Shown in pieces: positions 25,983 through 37,433 of a stretch of 37,570 nucleotides of DNA. Both the position numbers and the translations under genes were made by a program. The DNA comes from Rubrivivax sp. (GTDB taxonomy: Bacteria; Pseudomonadota; Gammaproteobacteria; Burkholderiales; Burkholderiaceae_C). The stretch spans positions 1 through 37,570 of the forward strand of contig JAUXVE010000003.1 of assembly GCA_030680415.1 (NCBI GenBank). The letters run 5' to 3'. The notes beneath the pieces were generated by a model, which did not search any database, was not told the origin of the DNA, and saw only the letters and a program-made list of their open reading frames with translations. The stretch's first letter is position 1. The number at the start of each line of letters is the position of its first letter.

Positions 25983-27539
25983 TCAGCCCAGGCCGAGCTT
26001 GGCCGCCAACCCGATGCGCTGCAGCTTGCCGGTGGCGCCCTTGGGGATCTCGTCCAGGAAAAGGATCTTCTTCGGCACCTTGTAGTCGGCCGTGCGCGTG
26101 CTCACGAAGGACTGCAGTTCGCGCTCGGTGGCGGCCTGGCCCTCGCGCAGCACCACGGCGGCGGCCACTTCCTCGCCCAGCTTGGGGTGCGGCATGCCGA
26201 AGCACACCACCTGCGCCACGGCGGGGTGGTCCATCAGGATCTCGTCGACTTCGCGCGGGCTGACCTTCTCGCCGCCGCGGTTGATGATTTCCTTCAGGCG
26301 GCCGGTGATGCTGATGTAGCCGTCGGCGTCCATCACGCCCTGGTCGCCGGTGCGGAACCAGCCGTCGCGCCAGCCCTCGGCGTTGGCTGCCGGGTTGTTC
26401 TCGTAGCCGGTGGTGACGTTGGGGCCGCGGATCACGATCTCGCCGGTGGCGCCCCGGGGCAGCAGCGTGCCGTCCTCGCCCATGATCGCCACCTCGGGCC
26501 CGGCCGCGATGCCTACCGTGCCGGGCTTCCTCACCGCCGGCGGCAGCGGGTTGCTGGCCATCTGGTGCGTGGCCTCGGTCATGCCGTAGCTTTCGACCAG
26601 CGGCGCACCGAACACCGCCTCGACCTCGGCGATCACCTGCGGCGGCATCGACGACGACGAAGAGCGCAGGAAACGCAGCGGCTGGCGCTGGATGAGGTCG
26701 AGGTTCTTGCTCGCGCGCGACAGGATTGCCTGGTGCATGGTCGGCACGGCGGTGAACCAGGTCGGCTTGGCTTCGTCCATCCAGCCGAAGAACTTCAGCG
26801 CGTTGAAGCCCGGCGTGCAGAAGACGAACGAGCCCGCCGACAGCGGTGCCAGCACGCCGGCAATCAGGCCGTGGATGTGGAACAGCGGCATGATGTTCAG
26901 CCCGCGGTCGGCCGCCGTGAAGCGCAGCGTGCGGCTGATGTGCGTGGCCGAGGCCACCAGGTTGCGTTGCGACAGCGGCACGATCTTCGGCCGCGAGGTG
27001 GTGCCCGAGGTGTGCAGCACCATCGACACGTCGTCGGGTTCGGCGTAGCCGCCCCGCGCCGCCGCGCCGGCGGCGTCCCGACCTGGCGCCGCCGCGGCGA
27101 CGGCAACGGCCTCGTCACGCGCCACCAGGGTGTAGGCGCCGGCCGGGCCGTCCACCACGGCCACCAGGTCGATCAGGCGCACGCCCAGTTTCTGCGCCAC
27201 GGCCACCGCCGGCGAGGGGCTGCCCTGCTCGACGATCAGCGCCTTGGCGTTCAGGTCCTGCAGGTAGAACTCGAACTCGTCGGCGCGGTAGGCCGGGTTC
27301 AGCGGCGCGCTCGTCACGCCGCTGGCGCAGGCGATGTAGCAGGCGGCCATCTCGGGGCCGTTGTTGAGCACGATGGCAACGCGGTCGCCGCGGCCGATGC
27401 CCAAGGCGTTGAGCGCCGCCAGCGTGTCGGCCACCAGCGCCCGCAGGCCGCGGTGGTCCAGCGCCGGGCGGCCGGGGGCGCCCAGCGCCGGGGCGCCGTC
27501 GGCGCCGGTGGCGAGCAGATCCTTGAGGGTGGTGGACAT
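25983..27539 (-). CDS. AMP-forming acyl-CoA synthetase, oxalate--CoA ligase-like
   Basis: A 518-residue adenylate-forming enzyme. Motifs in order: the P-loop MVLHTSGTTSRPKIVPLSQ (about 172-190), MPLFHIHGLIAGVLAPL, SSSSSMPPQVIAEVE, YGMTEATHQMASNPLPP, WFRTGDQGVMDADGYISITG, RLKEIINRGGEKVSPREVDE, and the catalytic Lys in PKGATGKLQR. The combination MTEATHQMASNPLPP with RKPGTVG is what I know from the Pcs60/AAE3 group, whose characterised members are oxalate-CoA ligases, so oxalate is the best guess. Other short acids remain possible. ATG 27539 gives a normal N-terminus; TATAAG at 27570-27575 is a likely -10. Confidence 0.9.
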   Translation of the reverse strand: MSTTLKDLLATGADGAPALGAPGRPALDHRGLRALVADTLAALNALGIGRGDRVAIVLNNGPEMAACYIACASGVTSAPLNPAYRADEFEFYLQDLNAKALIVEQGSPSPAVAVAQKLGVRLIDLVAVVDGPAGAYTLVARDEAVAVAAAAPGRDAAGAAARGGYAEPDDVSMVLHTSGTTSRPKIVPLSQRNLVASATHISRTLRFTAADRGLNIMPLFHIHGLIAGVLAPLSAGSFVFCTPGFNALKFFGWMDEAKPTWFTAVPTMHQAILSRASKNLDLIQRQPLRFLRSSSSSMPPQVIAEVEAVFGAPLVESYGMTEATHQMASNPLPPAVRKPGTVGIAAGPEVAIMGEDGTLLPRGATGEIVIRGPNVTTGYENNPAANAEGWRDGWFRTGDQGVMDADGYISITGRLKEIINRGGEKVSPREVDEILMDHPAVAQVVCFGMPHPKLGEEVAAAVVLREGQAATERELQSFVSTRTADYKVPKKILFLDEIPKGATGKLQRIGLAAKLGLG

Positions 27540-27569
27540 CGTGTTCTCTCGTGTGGGGCCGGGCGCGAC

Positions 27570-27575
27570 CTTATA
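27570..27575 (-). promoter_or_regulatory. possible -10 box for the CoA-ligase gene
   Basis: TATAAG on the minus strand 30 bases before the ATG; AGAGA near the ATG may serve as ribosome site. No good -35. Confidence 0.4.
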
Positions 27576-27603
27576 CCCGAGCCGCGCCGGCTTCGGCCCG
27601 CGG

Positions 27604-28989
27604 TCAGACGGGCGCGCCGGCCTCGCCCAGGTCCCAGAACAGCCCGCTCATCAATTGCAGCGCCTCGCGCACCACCGGCCGCAGCAGGTGTTCGTCGGGG
27701 GCGTGCTGCGAACAGCCCGGGTAGCTGTGCGGCACCCACACCGTGGGCAGGCCCAGGATGTCGGCGAAGACGTCGTTGGGCAGCGAGCCGCCCAGGTTGG
27801 GCAGCAGCACCGGCGCGCGGCCGGTGCTGCGTTCGATCGACGCCAGCGTGAAACGGACCCAGGGGTTATCGGGGTCGAGCCGCGTCGCGTTCATGATCTC
27901 CGGCTCGCTCACAGCGATGCCACCGAACCCCTGCGCGGCCAGGTGTTCGCGCACCGCGGCGCGCAGCCGCGACACCTCGGTGCCGACGACGAAGCGCAGG
28001 TGCATCCTCGCCTGCGCCGTGGGCGGGATGGCGTTGACCGGGTGGTCGGGGTTGCCGGTGCGCATGGCCAGCACTTCGAGCGTGTTCCAGGCGAAGACAC
28101 GTTCGGCCGCCGTCAGGCCGGGCTCGCCCCAGTCGGCGTCGATGGCCGGGTCGCCGGCGTCGCCGCCGACCTCCAGCCCGGCCAGCGCGGCGCGCACGTT
28201 GGCCGGTATCGGCGGCGGGCGCAGGGCTTCGACGAGGATGCGGCCCTGGCCGTCGACCAGGCTGGCGATCGCCGCGGCCAGCACCGTGCCGGGGTTGCGC
28301 AGCAAGCCGCCCCAGTTGCCCGAGTGGTGGGCGCCGTCGCGCAGCTCGAGCGTGAGGTCGAAGTTGGCGACGCCGCGCGAACCCAGGAACACGGTGGGCC
28401 GGTCGGCACACAGGCGCGGGCCGTCGCTGGCGATCAGCACGTCGGCGGCCAGCTCGGCCTGGTGCGCGGCGCAGAAGGCGGCCAAGCCGGGCGAGCCGGT
28501 CTCTTCGCCGGTCTCGACGAGCCATTTCACGTTGAAGCCGAGTTTGCCTTCGCGTGCGGCCAGCACCTGCGCTAGCGCCGCGATGTTGATGCTGTGCTGG
28601 CCCTTGTTGTCTGCCGTGCCGCGGCCGTAGAGGCGGTCGCCGTCGGCGGCCAGTTGCCACGGGCCCTGGCCGCGGGTCCACGAGGCGTCCTGGCCGCGGA
28701 TGACGTCGCCGTGGCCGTACATCAGCACGGTCGGCAGCGCGCCGCCCTCATGGCGGGTGGCGATCAGCAGCGGTCCGTAGGGCGGCTGCGGGTTGGGGTG
28801 GATCCTGAACGTGAAGCCCAGCGCGGCGAGCGAGGGGCCGATCTCGTCGGCCAGATAGGCCTGCAAGGCGGGGCCCGAGGCGGCGTCCTGGCTTTCGGTG
28901 CGTATGGCGACGCGCCGCGCCAGGTCGGCGGCGAAGGCGCCACTGTCGAAATGCTGCGCCGCCAGCGCCAGCGCGTGCTCACGCCTCAC
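27604..28989 (-). CDS. M20 family metallopeptidase
   Basis: A 461-residue zinc-dependent amidohydrolase/dipeptidase of the M20 family. Metal and catalytic motifs are visible: MYGHGDVI with His93 and Asp95, YGRGTADNKGQH with the bridging Asp127, VETGEETGSPGLAAF with Glu162 (base) and Glu163, and a late His in HSYPGCSQHAPDEHLL. The dimerisation (lid) domain lies between about 205 and 330. The length and SLPNDVFADILGLPTVWVP-like C-terminal region match the larger M20 peptidases. GTG 28989 overlaps the stop of the ABM gene (GTGA), so translation is coupled. Substrate unknown; a dipeptide or N-acylated amino acid is likely. Confidence 0.92.
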   Translation of the reverse strand: MRREHALALAAQHFDSGAFAADLARRVAIRTESQDAASGPALQAYLADEIGPSLAALGFTFRIHPNPQPPYGPLLIATRHEGGALPTVLMYGHGDVIRGQDASWTRGQGPWQLAADGDRLYGRGTADNKGQHSINIAALAQVLAAREGKLGFNVKWLVETGEETGSPGLAAFCAAHQAELAADVLIASDGPRLCADRPTVFLGSRGVANFDLTLELRDGAHHSGNWGGLLRNPGTVLAAAIASLVDGQGRILVEALRPPPIPANVRAALAGLEVGGDAGDPAIDADWGEPGLTAAERVFAWNTLEVLAMRTGNPDHPVNAIPPTAQARMHLRFVVGTEVSRLRAAVREHLAAQGFGGIAVSEPEIMNATRLDPDNPWVRFTLASIERSTGRAPVLLPNLGGSLPNDVFADILGLPTVWVPHSYPGCSQHAPDEHLLRPVVREALQLMSGLFWDLGEAGAPV

Positions 28990-29285
28990 GGCTTGCTCAC
29001 CAGCGTGAAGTGCTCAACCACCGGCGGCGCGGCGAAGAACGGGCCGACGATGGCGCGCCATTCGGCGAACAGCGCTCCGCCGCGGAAGTGCACGGTGTGG
29101 TCCTCCAGCGTGTCCCAGAAGACCTGCAGGATGTAGCGTTCGGGGCTTTCGATGCCGCGGTTGACCTTGGCGCCCTTGAAGCCCTGCGCGCGGCTGATCA
29201 CGGTGGCGATGCCGTGCTGGATGGCGGCCTCGAACGCGACCTGCTGGCCGGGGGCGATGCGGATGTCGGCGATTTCCAGGATCAC
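28986..29285 (-). CDS. antibiotic biosynthesis monooxygenase (ABM) domain protein
   Basis: A 99-residue single-domain protein of the dimeric alpha/beta barrel (ABM) type. It shows MILEIADIRIAPGQQVAFEA at the start, GFKGAKVNRGIESPERYILQ in the middle and FWDTLEDHTVHFRGG, with PPVVEHFTLV at the end, a pattern shared by small monooxygenases and heme-degrading relatives. Function within this family varies and is not assigned. The start is GTG 29285 with GGAG 9 bases upstream and TAGACT (29312-29317) as a plausible -10. Its stop overlaps the peptidase start as GTGA, so the two form an operon that may process one compound. Confidence 0.88.
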   Translation of the reverse strand: MILEIADIRIAPGQQVAFEAAIQHGIATVISRAQGFKGAKVNRGIESPERYILQVFWDTLEDHTVHFRGGALFAEWRAIVGPFFAAPPVVEHFTLVSKP

Positions 29286-29311
29286 GTCGGTCTCCAGGGT
29301 TGGCGGTGCGC

Positions 29312-29317
29312 GCAGTC
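29312..29317 (-). promoter_or_regulatory. possible -10 box for the ABM-M20 operon
   Basis: TAGACT on the minus strand, 26 bases before GTG 29285. Confidence 0.35.
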
Positions 29318-29382
29318 TAGACCGCCCGCATCGCGGCGCGGATGCAGGGCGAGCCTGCAGCGATGCGGCACGGCCGCGCCGT

Positions 29383-29388
29383 TACGAT
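29383..29388 (+). promoter_or_regulatory. possible -10 box before the DMT transporter
   Basis: TACGAT, 6 bases before GTG 29395 and 29 bases before the transporter GTG at 29418. The first spacing would give a leaderless start at 29395. Confidence 0.3.
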
Positions 29389-29394
29389 GCGGCG

Positions 29395-29424
29395 GTGAAC
29401 ACCCTTGCCGCGCCCCGGTGCTGA
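29395..29424 (+). CDS. possible 9-codon leader peptide before the DMT transporter
   Basis: GTG 29395 reads MNTLAAPRC and stops at TGA 29422-29424, overlapping the transporter start (GTG 29418) by 7 bases in another frame. A -10-like hexamer sits 6 bases upstream. It could be a leader that couples translation by termination-reinitiation, or the trace of a frameshift in the original N-terminus. Speculative. Confidence 0.2.
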   Translation: MNTLAAPRC

Positions 29425-30293
29425 AGGCCGACGACGCGCACCACCGGCGCATCGGCATCGGCCTGATCACGGTCGCGACGCTGTGCTTTTCGATCCTGGA
29501 CGCCAGCGCCAAGTGGCTGGTGCAGGACCTGCCGGTGGTGCAGGTGGTGTGGCTGCGCTTTGCCACCCACGTGCTGCTGATGGTGCTGCTGCTGGCGCCT
29601 CGGCATGGGCGTGCGCTGGTGCGCATGCACAGCCCGCGGCTGCAGGCCTTGCGCGCCGCGATGCTGGCCAGCATGACAGCGCTGAACTTCTTCGCGCTGC
29701 AGTACCTGCAGCTGGCCGAGACGGGGGCGATCCAGTTCTCGGTGCCGATCCTGATCGCGCTGCTGTCGGCCTGGTGGCTGGGCGAGCGGCTGGACTGGCG
29801 GCGCTGGGCGGCCATCGTGGTCGGCTTCGCGGGCGTGCTGCTGGTCATCCGTCCCGGCTCGCAGGCCTTCCATCCAGCGCTGCTGCTGGCGCTGGCCAAT
29901 GCCGTCCTCTATGCCGCCTTCAACCTGCTGACGCGGCGCATGGCGGCCACCGAGTCGGCCGAGTCGATGCAGCTCGTCTCGGCCATCGGCGCCGCCGTCG
30001 TGCTGGCGCCCTTCGCCTTGCTGCAGTGGCAGGACCCGGCGAGCCTGTTCACCTGGGCGGTGATCGGGCTGTGCGGGCTGATGGGCGGCGTCGGCCACCT
30101 GGCGGTGGCGCAGGCGCACCGCCACGGTTCGGCGGCCGTGCTCGGGCCCTTCCTCTACCAGCAGATCCTGTACATGACGCTGTGGGGCTGGCTGGTCTTC
30201 GCCCAGGTGCCCGACGCCTTCGTCGTGGCCGGCGCGCTGGTGGTGGTGGCCAGCGGCCTGTACCTGCTGTGGCTGGAACTGCGGCGGCGCTGA
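29418..30293 (+). CDS. DMT superfamily (EamA) transporter
   Basis: A 291-residue inner-membrane protein with ten hydrophobic segments in two EamA repeats. Repeat one opens GIGLITVATLCFSILDASAK and contains WLRFATHVLLMVLLL, FFALQYLQLAETGAIQFSVP and IALLSAWWLGERLDWRRWAA. Repeat two includes NAVLYAAFNLLTRRMA and ends PFLYQQILYMTLWGWLVFAQ. Such permeases export metabolites or amino acids; substrate unknown. GTG 29418 is the only start codon close to the first helix; the frame is open well upstream but shows no family character there. The gene diverges from the ABM gene and converges on pobA. Confidence 0.9.
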   Translation: MLKADDAHHRRIGIGLITVATLCFSILDASAKWLVQDLPVVQVVWLRFATHVLLMVLLLAPRHGRALVRMHSPRLQALRAAMLASMTALNFFALQYLQLAETGAIQFSVPILIALLSAWWLGERLDWRRWAAIVVGFAGVLLVIRPGSQAFHPALLLALANAVLYAAFNLLTRRMAATESAESMQLVSAIGAAVVLAPFALLQWQDPASLFTWAVIGLCGLMGGVGHLAVAQAHRHGSAAVLGPFLYQQILYMTLWGWLVFAQVPDAFVVAGALVVVASGLYLLWLELRRR

Positions 30294-30323
30294 TACGAGC
30301 TTGCCAGTCAGTCGAAGCGGTAT

Positions 30324-30364
30324 CGCTCCCTCTCCCACTCGTCGGAGCGGGTTGGGGTGCGGGC
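30324..30364. repeat. intergenic repeat-like element between DMT transporter and pobA
   Basis: CGCTCC (30324-30329) pairs with GGAGCG (30344-30349) around a C/T-rich loop, followed by GGTTGGGGTGCGGG. The combination CTCCCTCTCCC then GGTTGGGGTG resembles a short intergenic repeat common in proteobacterial genomes, known to me from its recurring PHPNPL translation (present here on the minus strand). It lies between convergent stops, where it could act as a terminator. Only one copy is in this window. Confidence 0.5.
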
Positions 30365-30400
30365 CACCCTCTCGCGCCAGGCCCGGCGCGTGCGGCCGCT

Positions 30401-33078
<2,678 letters not shown>

Positions 33079-33082
<4 letters not shown>

Positions 33083-35217
33083 AAGCCGATGCGCCCGCGC
33101 TGCTGGCCGGTGAGGCGGGTGCCTGGGCGGCTCTGCTCGACGGCCTGCCCGAGGCGGCCTGGATGGTGGACCTGGAGGCGCTGCGCGTGGTGGCCGCCAA
33201 CGCGGCAGCGGCATCGCTCTTCGGCCGCACAGCCGAAAGCCTGGTCGGCGAAGCGGCGACGCAACTGGCCGGCTCGCCCGAGGACCTGGCCTACTGGGCG
33301 GATGCTGCCGCCGGCGAACGCGGGCAGCTGCAGTCCGACACCGTGGTCGCCACGGCCGACGGCCGAGCGCTGCACGTCAGCCGCAGCATCCGGCCGATCG
33401 CATGGGCCGGCACGACGGCCGCCGCCACACCCCTGCACGCGCTGGTGGTGCTGTTCGACCGCAGCGCCGAGCGGCGCGCCGAAAACGAACGCGAACTGCT
33501 GCTGGGCGAGTTGCAGTCGACGCTGGAGGCCACCGCCGACGGCATCCTCGTCACCGACCTGGCCGGCCGCGTGCGCGCCTTCAATCGTCGCTTTGCCGAG
33601 ATCTGGGCCATGCCGCTGGCGCTGCTGCAGGAGCGCGACGATGCCGGCGTGCTGGCCTGGATGGTGCGCAGCGTGGTCGACGCCAAGAGCTACGAGTCAC
33701 GGCTGCACGCGCTGCGCGATGCGGCAATGGTGACGGCCAGTGACCGCATCGAGCTGCACTCCGGGCAGGTGCTCGACCGCGTGACACGGCCGCTGTTCCT
33801 CGGTGGCAGCCCGCAAGGGCGGGTCTATTCCTTCCGCGACCTCAGCGAGCGCATCGCGGCGCAGGAGCGCATCGATGTGCTGTCGCGCAGCGACGCGCTC
33901 ACCGGGCTGGCCAACCGCGCGCGACTGGCCGAGCGTGTGTCCGAGGCGGCTGCTGCCGTGCGCCGCGCCGGCGGCGGCTTCGCGCTGCTGGTGGTCGACC
34001 TGGACCGCTTCCGCCGCATCAACGACAGCCTGGGTCAGGACACCGGCGACCGCGTGCTGCTCGACGTGGCACAGCGCATCCAGGGCTGCCTGCGCCAGGA
34101 AGACACCCTGGCGCGCCTGGGCGGCGACCAGTTCGCGCTGCTGCTGGGCCGGGCCGATGCGCCGGCGGCCGAGGCCACGGCGCGGCGCGTGCTGCAGGTG
34201 GTGGCGCAGCCCTTCGACAACGACGGTGTGCCCTTCACGCTGACCTGCAGCATCGGCATCGCCTTGGCGCCTTCGCACGGCAGCACGCTGAACGACCTGG
34301 CGCGCCACGCCGACACCGCCATGCGCGCCGTCAAGGCCGACGGCCGCGCCAACTTCCGCCTGCACCAGTTGCGCACCGAGGTCGACCGCCGCCAGCACAT
34401 ACGGCTGGATCACGCCATGCGCCAGGCGCTGGTGAGCAACCGCTTCCGGCTGCACTACCAGCCGCAGGTGAGTCTGGCCGACGGCCGCATCGTCGGCGCC
34501 GAGGCGCTGCTGCGCTGGCGCGACCCCGAGCATGGCGACATGTCGCCGGTGCAATTCATCCCGGTGGCCGAAGACAGCGGCTTCATCGTCGCCCTCGGCG
34601 ACTGGGTGCTGACGCAGGCCGTGCGGCAGGCCGCGTTGTGGCATCAGCGCGGGCATGCGGTGCCGGTGTCCATCAACGTCTCGGCGCTGCAGTTCAGGCA
34701 GTCGAGCTTTGCCGATCGCGTCGGCAGCGTGCTGGCCGTCAGCGGCCTGCCGGCCCAGCTGCTGGAACTCGAACTGACCGAATCGATCCTCGTCCACGAC
34801 GCCGACGAGGCGCTGCAGCGCCTGCATGCGCTGGCGGCGCTGGGTGTGCGGCTGTCGATCGACGACTTCGGCACCGGCTATTCGAGCCTGGCCTACCTGA
34901 AGCGCTTTCCGATCGGCAAGCTCAAGATCGATCGCAGCTTCGTCGCCGGTCTGCCCGCTGACGGCAGCGACGCCGGCATCGTGTGCGCCATCGTGCAGAT
35001 GGCGCGTGCCTTGGGCATGACGGTGATTGCCGAGGGCGTGGAGACCGAGGCGCAGCGGCAGTTCCTGCATGACGCCGGATGCGACGAGTTCCAGGGCTGG
35101 CTGTTCGCGCCGGCGCTGGACAGCCTGAGCTTCGAACAGCGGCTGGTCACGGCGGCGGCCGGCGCAGGCCCCGGCGGCGTGGCAGCGCCGCCGCGCATCA
35201 GGCTCATCCGCGGCTGA
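33079..35217 (+). CDS. PAS-GGDEF-EAL protein with degenerate GGDEF, probable cyclic-di-GMP phosphodiesterase
   Basis: A 712-residue cytoplasmic protein. Two PAS-like sensor regions (about 11-128 and 137-255) are followed by a GGDEF domain (about 260-425) and an EAL domain (about 440-690). The GGDEF signature reads GGDQF at 348-352, losing the Glu expected in the fourth position, so cyclase activity is doubtful and a regulatory nucleotide-binding role is likely. The EAL domain looks intact: EALLRW (475-480), the metal-binding DDFGTGYSS (595-603), KIDRSF and AEGVET (651-656). GTG 33079 overlaps the HD-GYP stop (GTGA); no membrane helix is present. Net activity is probably hydrolysis of cyclic di-GMP in response to a PAS-sensed signal. 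Confidence 0.93.
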
Positions 35218-35279
35218 AGCCGGGCGCCGTTGCGGGCCTCACAATCACGGCAGGACAAGCTCTGTGCAAGCCAGCCGCC

Positions 35280-35591
35280 ATGATCTACAAATTCAAGAGC
35301 AAGGCCACCGGTGACCTGATCATGCTCGGGCCGCATGGCAACCAGTTGCTGGCCCTGCTGGGCCGCGAGCCGGCGGCCCAGGGCATCATCGAAGTGACGA
35401 CCATGCCCGCGGCGCTGGCGGCGCTGCAGGCGGCCATCGACGCCGAGGAGGCTGCCATGCCTGGCGGCGGCGAAGACGCCGACGAGCCGGGCGGCGCGCG
35501 CGCCGTCGCATTGCGCCAACGCCTGTGGCCGATGATCGAGATGCTGCGGCGTGCCCATGCCGCCGGCGAGCCGGTGGTGTGGGGCGTGTAG
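35280..35591 (+). CDS. DUF1840 protein
   Basis: A 103-residue cytoplasmic protein of the DUF1840 family, a small uncharacterised family I know mainly from beta- and gammaproteobacteria. It begins MIYKFKSKATGDLIMLGPHG, has the hydrophobic pattern LLALLGREPAAQGIIEVTTM, then an Ala-rich helix and an acidic Gly/Asp loop (about 60-75), and ends RLWPMIEMLRRAHAAGEPVV. ATG 35280 gives the family N-terminus; the frame is open upstream but belongs to the preceding gene's shadow. It lies 62 bases after the EAL gene and 34 bases before the phosphatase on the same strand. Function unknown. Confidence 0.9.
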   Translation: MIYKFKSKATGDLIMLGPHGNQLLALLGREPAAQGIIEVTTMPAALAALQAAIDAEEAAMPGGGEDADEPGGARAVALRQRLWPMIEMLRRAHAAGEPVVWGV

Positions 35592-35625
35592 CGGTGCCGC
35601 GGCCGACCGAGCGTTGACGGCGTCG

Positions 35626-36273
35626 GTGACTGCCGTGGACGAACCGACGCGGGTCTTCGCACTGCGCCACGGCCAGACGGCGTGGAACGTCGCGCAGCGC
35701 ATCCAGGGCCACACCGACGAGCCGCTGGACGATACCGGCCGCTGGCAGGCGGCCCGACTGGCGCAGGCGCTGGCCGCCGAGGGTATCGTGGCGATCTACA
35801 GCAGCGACCTGCAGCGCGCGCACGCCACGGCGCTGGCGCTGGCTGCCACCATAGGCCTGGAGGTGAACACCGAGCTCGGCCTGCGCGAACGCGCCTTCGG
35901 CCGCTTCGAGGGTGCCACCTTCACCGAAATCGAGCAGCGCTGGCCCGACGAGGCGGCGCGCTGGCGCCGCCGCGAACCCGGCTTCGGGCCCGGTGGTGGC
36001 GAAGCGCTGGCCGCGTTCTACGCCCGCAGCGTGGCCGCGGTGGCGCGGCTGGCGGCGCGCCATCCCGGGCAGGCCATCGCCGTGGTCGCGCACGGCGGCG
36101 TGCTCGACTGCCTGTACCGCGCCGCGCTACGCATCGCGCTGGACGCGCCGCGCACCTGGCAAGTGGGCAACGCCAGCATCAACCGCCTCCTCTACACCGA
36201 CGAGGGCTGTACGCTGGTCAGCTGGAACGACGCGGCGCACCTGGACGATGCGTCTGCGGCGGCACAGTCGTAA
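35626..36273 (+). CDS. histidine phosphatase family protein
   Basis: A phosphoglycerate-mutase-like phosphatase of 215 residues from this start. Catalytic motif LRHGQTAWN with the phospho-accepting His15, then GHTDEPLDDTGRWQAARLAQ, YSSDLQRAHATA with the phosphate-binding Arg, LRERAFGRFEG with the acid Glu, and AVVAHGGVLD with the second His156. It would remove phosphate from a small metabolite; the exact substrate is not predictable. The start is unclear: TTG 35614, GTG 35626 and GTG 35635 all precede the motif without a ribosome site, and ATG 35551 would overlap DUF1840 by 41 bases. It converges on ruvB with 24 bases between the stops. Confidence 0.9.
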   Translation: MTAVDEPTRVFALRHGQTAWNVAQRIQGHTDEPLDDTGRWQAARLAQALAAEGIVAIYSSDLQRAHATALALAATIGLEVNTELGLRERAFGRFEGATFTEIEQRWPDEAARWRRREPGFGPGGGEALAAFYARSVAAVARLAARHPGQAIAVVAHGGVLDCLYRAALRIALDAPRTWQVGNASINRLLYTDEGCTLVSWNDAAHLDDASAAAQS

Positions 36274-36297
36274 CGGCGCCGCGCCGCTACGGCAGGC

Positions 36298-37380
36298 TCA
36301 GGTGCCGAACAGGTCGTCCGCGGGCAGCGCCGCCAGGCGTGCCGGCGGCACCAGCCCGAGGTGGCGCCAGGCGGCCAGCGTGGCGATGCGGCCCCGCGGC
36401 GTGCGCTGCAGGAAACCCTGCTGGATGAGGAAGGGCTCGATCACGTCCTCGATCGTGCCCGCCTCCTCGCCGATGGCGGCGGCGACGTTGTCCAGCCCGA
36501 CCGGACCGCCGTCGAAACGGTGGATCACCGCTTCCAGCAGCTTGCGGTCCATGACGTCGAAGCCCAGCGGGTCGACGTCCAGCATTTTCAGCGCCAGGTC
36601 GGCAATCAAAGCGTCGACGCTGCCGTTGCCCTTGACCTGCGCGTAGTCGCGCACGCGGCGCAGCAGCCGGTTGGCGATGCGCGGTGTGCCACGTGAACGG
36701 CGCGCAATTTCCAGCGCGCCGGCGGCGTCCACCGGCACATTCAGCAAGCCGGCGGAGCGCGTGACGATGCGCGTCAGTTCTTCCGGCGTGTAGAACTCGA
36801 GCCGGGCGACGATGCCGAAGCGGTCGCGCAGGGGATTGGTCAGCATGCCGGCGCGCGTGGTCGCGCCGACCAGCGTGAAGGGCTGCAGGTCGAGCTTGAT
36901 CGAGCGAGCGGCCGGGCCCTCGCCGATCATGATGTCGATCTGGTAGTCCTCCAGCGCCGGGTACAGGATCTCCTCGACCACCGGGCTCAGGCGGTGGATC
37001 TCGTCGATGAAGAGCACGTCGTTCTTCTCGAGGTTGGTCAGGATGGCGGCCAGGTCCTTCGGCTTTTCCAGCACCGGCCCCGAGGTCTGGCGCAGGTTCA
37101 CGCCCAGCTCGGCGGCGATGATGTGGCTGAGCGTGGTCTTGCCCAGGCCGGGCGGGCCGAACAGCAGCACGTGGTCGAGCGCTTCGGCGCGGCCGCGGGC
37201 GGCGTGGATGAAGATCTCGAGCTGCTCGCGCGCCTTGACCTGGCCGACGTATTCCGCCAGTTCCTTGGGGCGCAGCGCGCGCTCGATGGCCTCTTCGTTG
37301 GGCGTCGCCGGCGCAGCGCTCAGCACCCGCGGTGCACGCATCGCGCCGGAGGAGCCGAAGTCGTCGGTCTGAATGGCCAT
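36298..37380 (-). CDS. ruvB: Holliday junction branch migration DNA helicase RuvB
   Basis: RuvB is the hexameric ATPase motor that drives branch migration of Holliday junctions with RuvA in recombination repair. The 360-residue product shows [12 protein letters not shown] (36-47), Walker [17 protein letters not shown] (72-87), Walker [18 protein letters not shown], sensor [20 protein letters not shown], the arginine-finger region, and a C-terminal winged helix with [18 protein letters not shown] 37380 gives MAIQTDDFG, the usual N-terminus; an upstream open frame runs through the intron and is not coding. A GATAAT hexamer lies 6 bases before the ATG. ruvA and ruvC are not in the window. Confidence 0.97.
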   Translation of the reverse strand: MAIQTDDFGSSGAMRAPRVLSAAPATPNEEAIERALRPKELAEYVGQVKAREQLEIFIHAARGRAEALDHVLLFGPPGLGKTTLSHIIAAELGVNLRQTSGPVLEKPKDLAAILTNLEKNDVLFIDEIHRLSPVVEEILYPALEDYQIDIMIGEGPAARSIKLDLQPFTLVGATTRAGMLTNPLRDRFGIVARLEFYTPEELTRIVTRSAGLLNVPVDAAGALEIARRSRGTPRIANRLLRRVRDYAQVKGNGSVDALIADLALKMLDVDPLGFDVMDRKLLEAVIHRFDGGPVGLDNVAAAIGEEAGTIEDVIEPFLIQQGFLQRTPRGRIATLAAWRHLGLVPPARLAALPADDLFGT

Positions 37381-37386
37381 GCCTGC

Positions 37387-37392
37387 ATTATC
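37387..37392 (-). promoter_or_regulatory. possible -10 box for ruvB
   Basis: GATAAT on the minus strand, exactly 6 bases before the ruvB ATG, which would put transcription start at the start codon (leaderless mRNA). Confidence 0.4.
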
Positions 37393-37418
37393 GGCACCGG
37401 CGCGCCGCCGGCGCTGGC

Positions 37419-37424
37419 TACACT
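37419..37424 (+). promoter_or_regulatory. possible -10 box for an intron-interrupted gene
   Basis: TACACT, exactly 6 bases before ATG 37431-37433. The intron begins at the next base, so a gene starting here may be split directly after its start codon. Confidence 0.35.
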
Positions 37425-37433
37425 GCGCGCATG

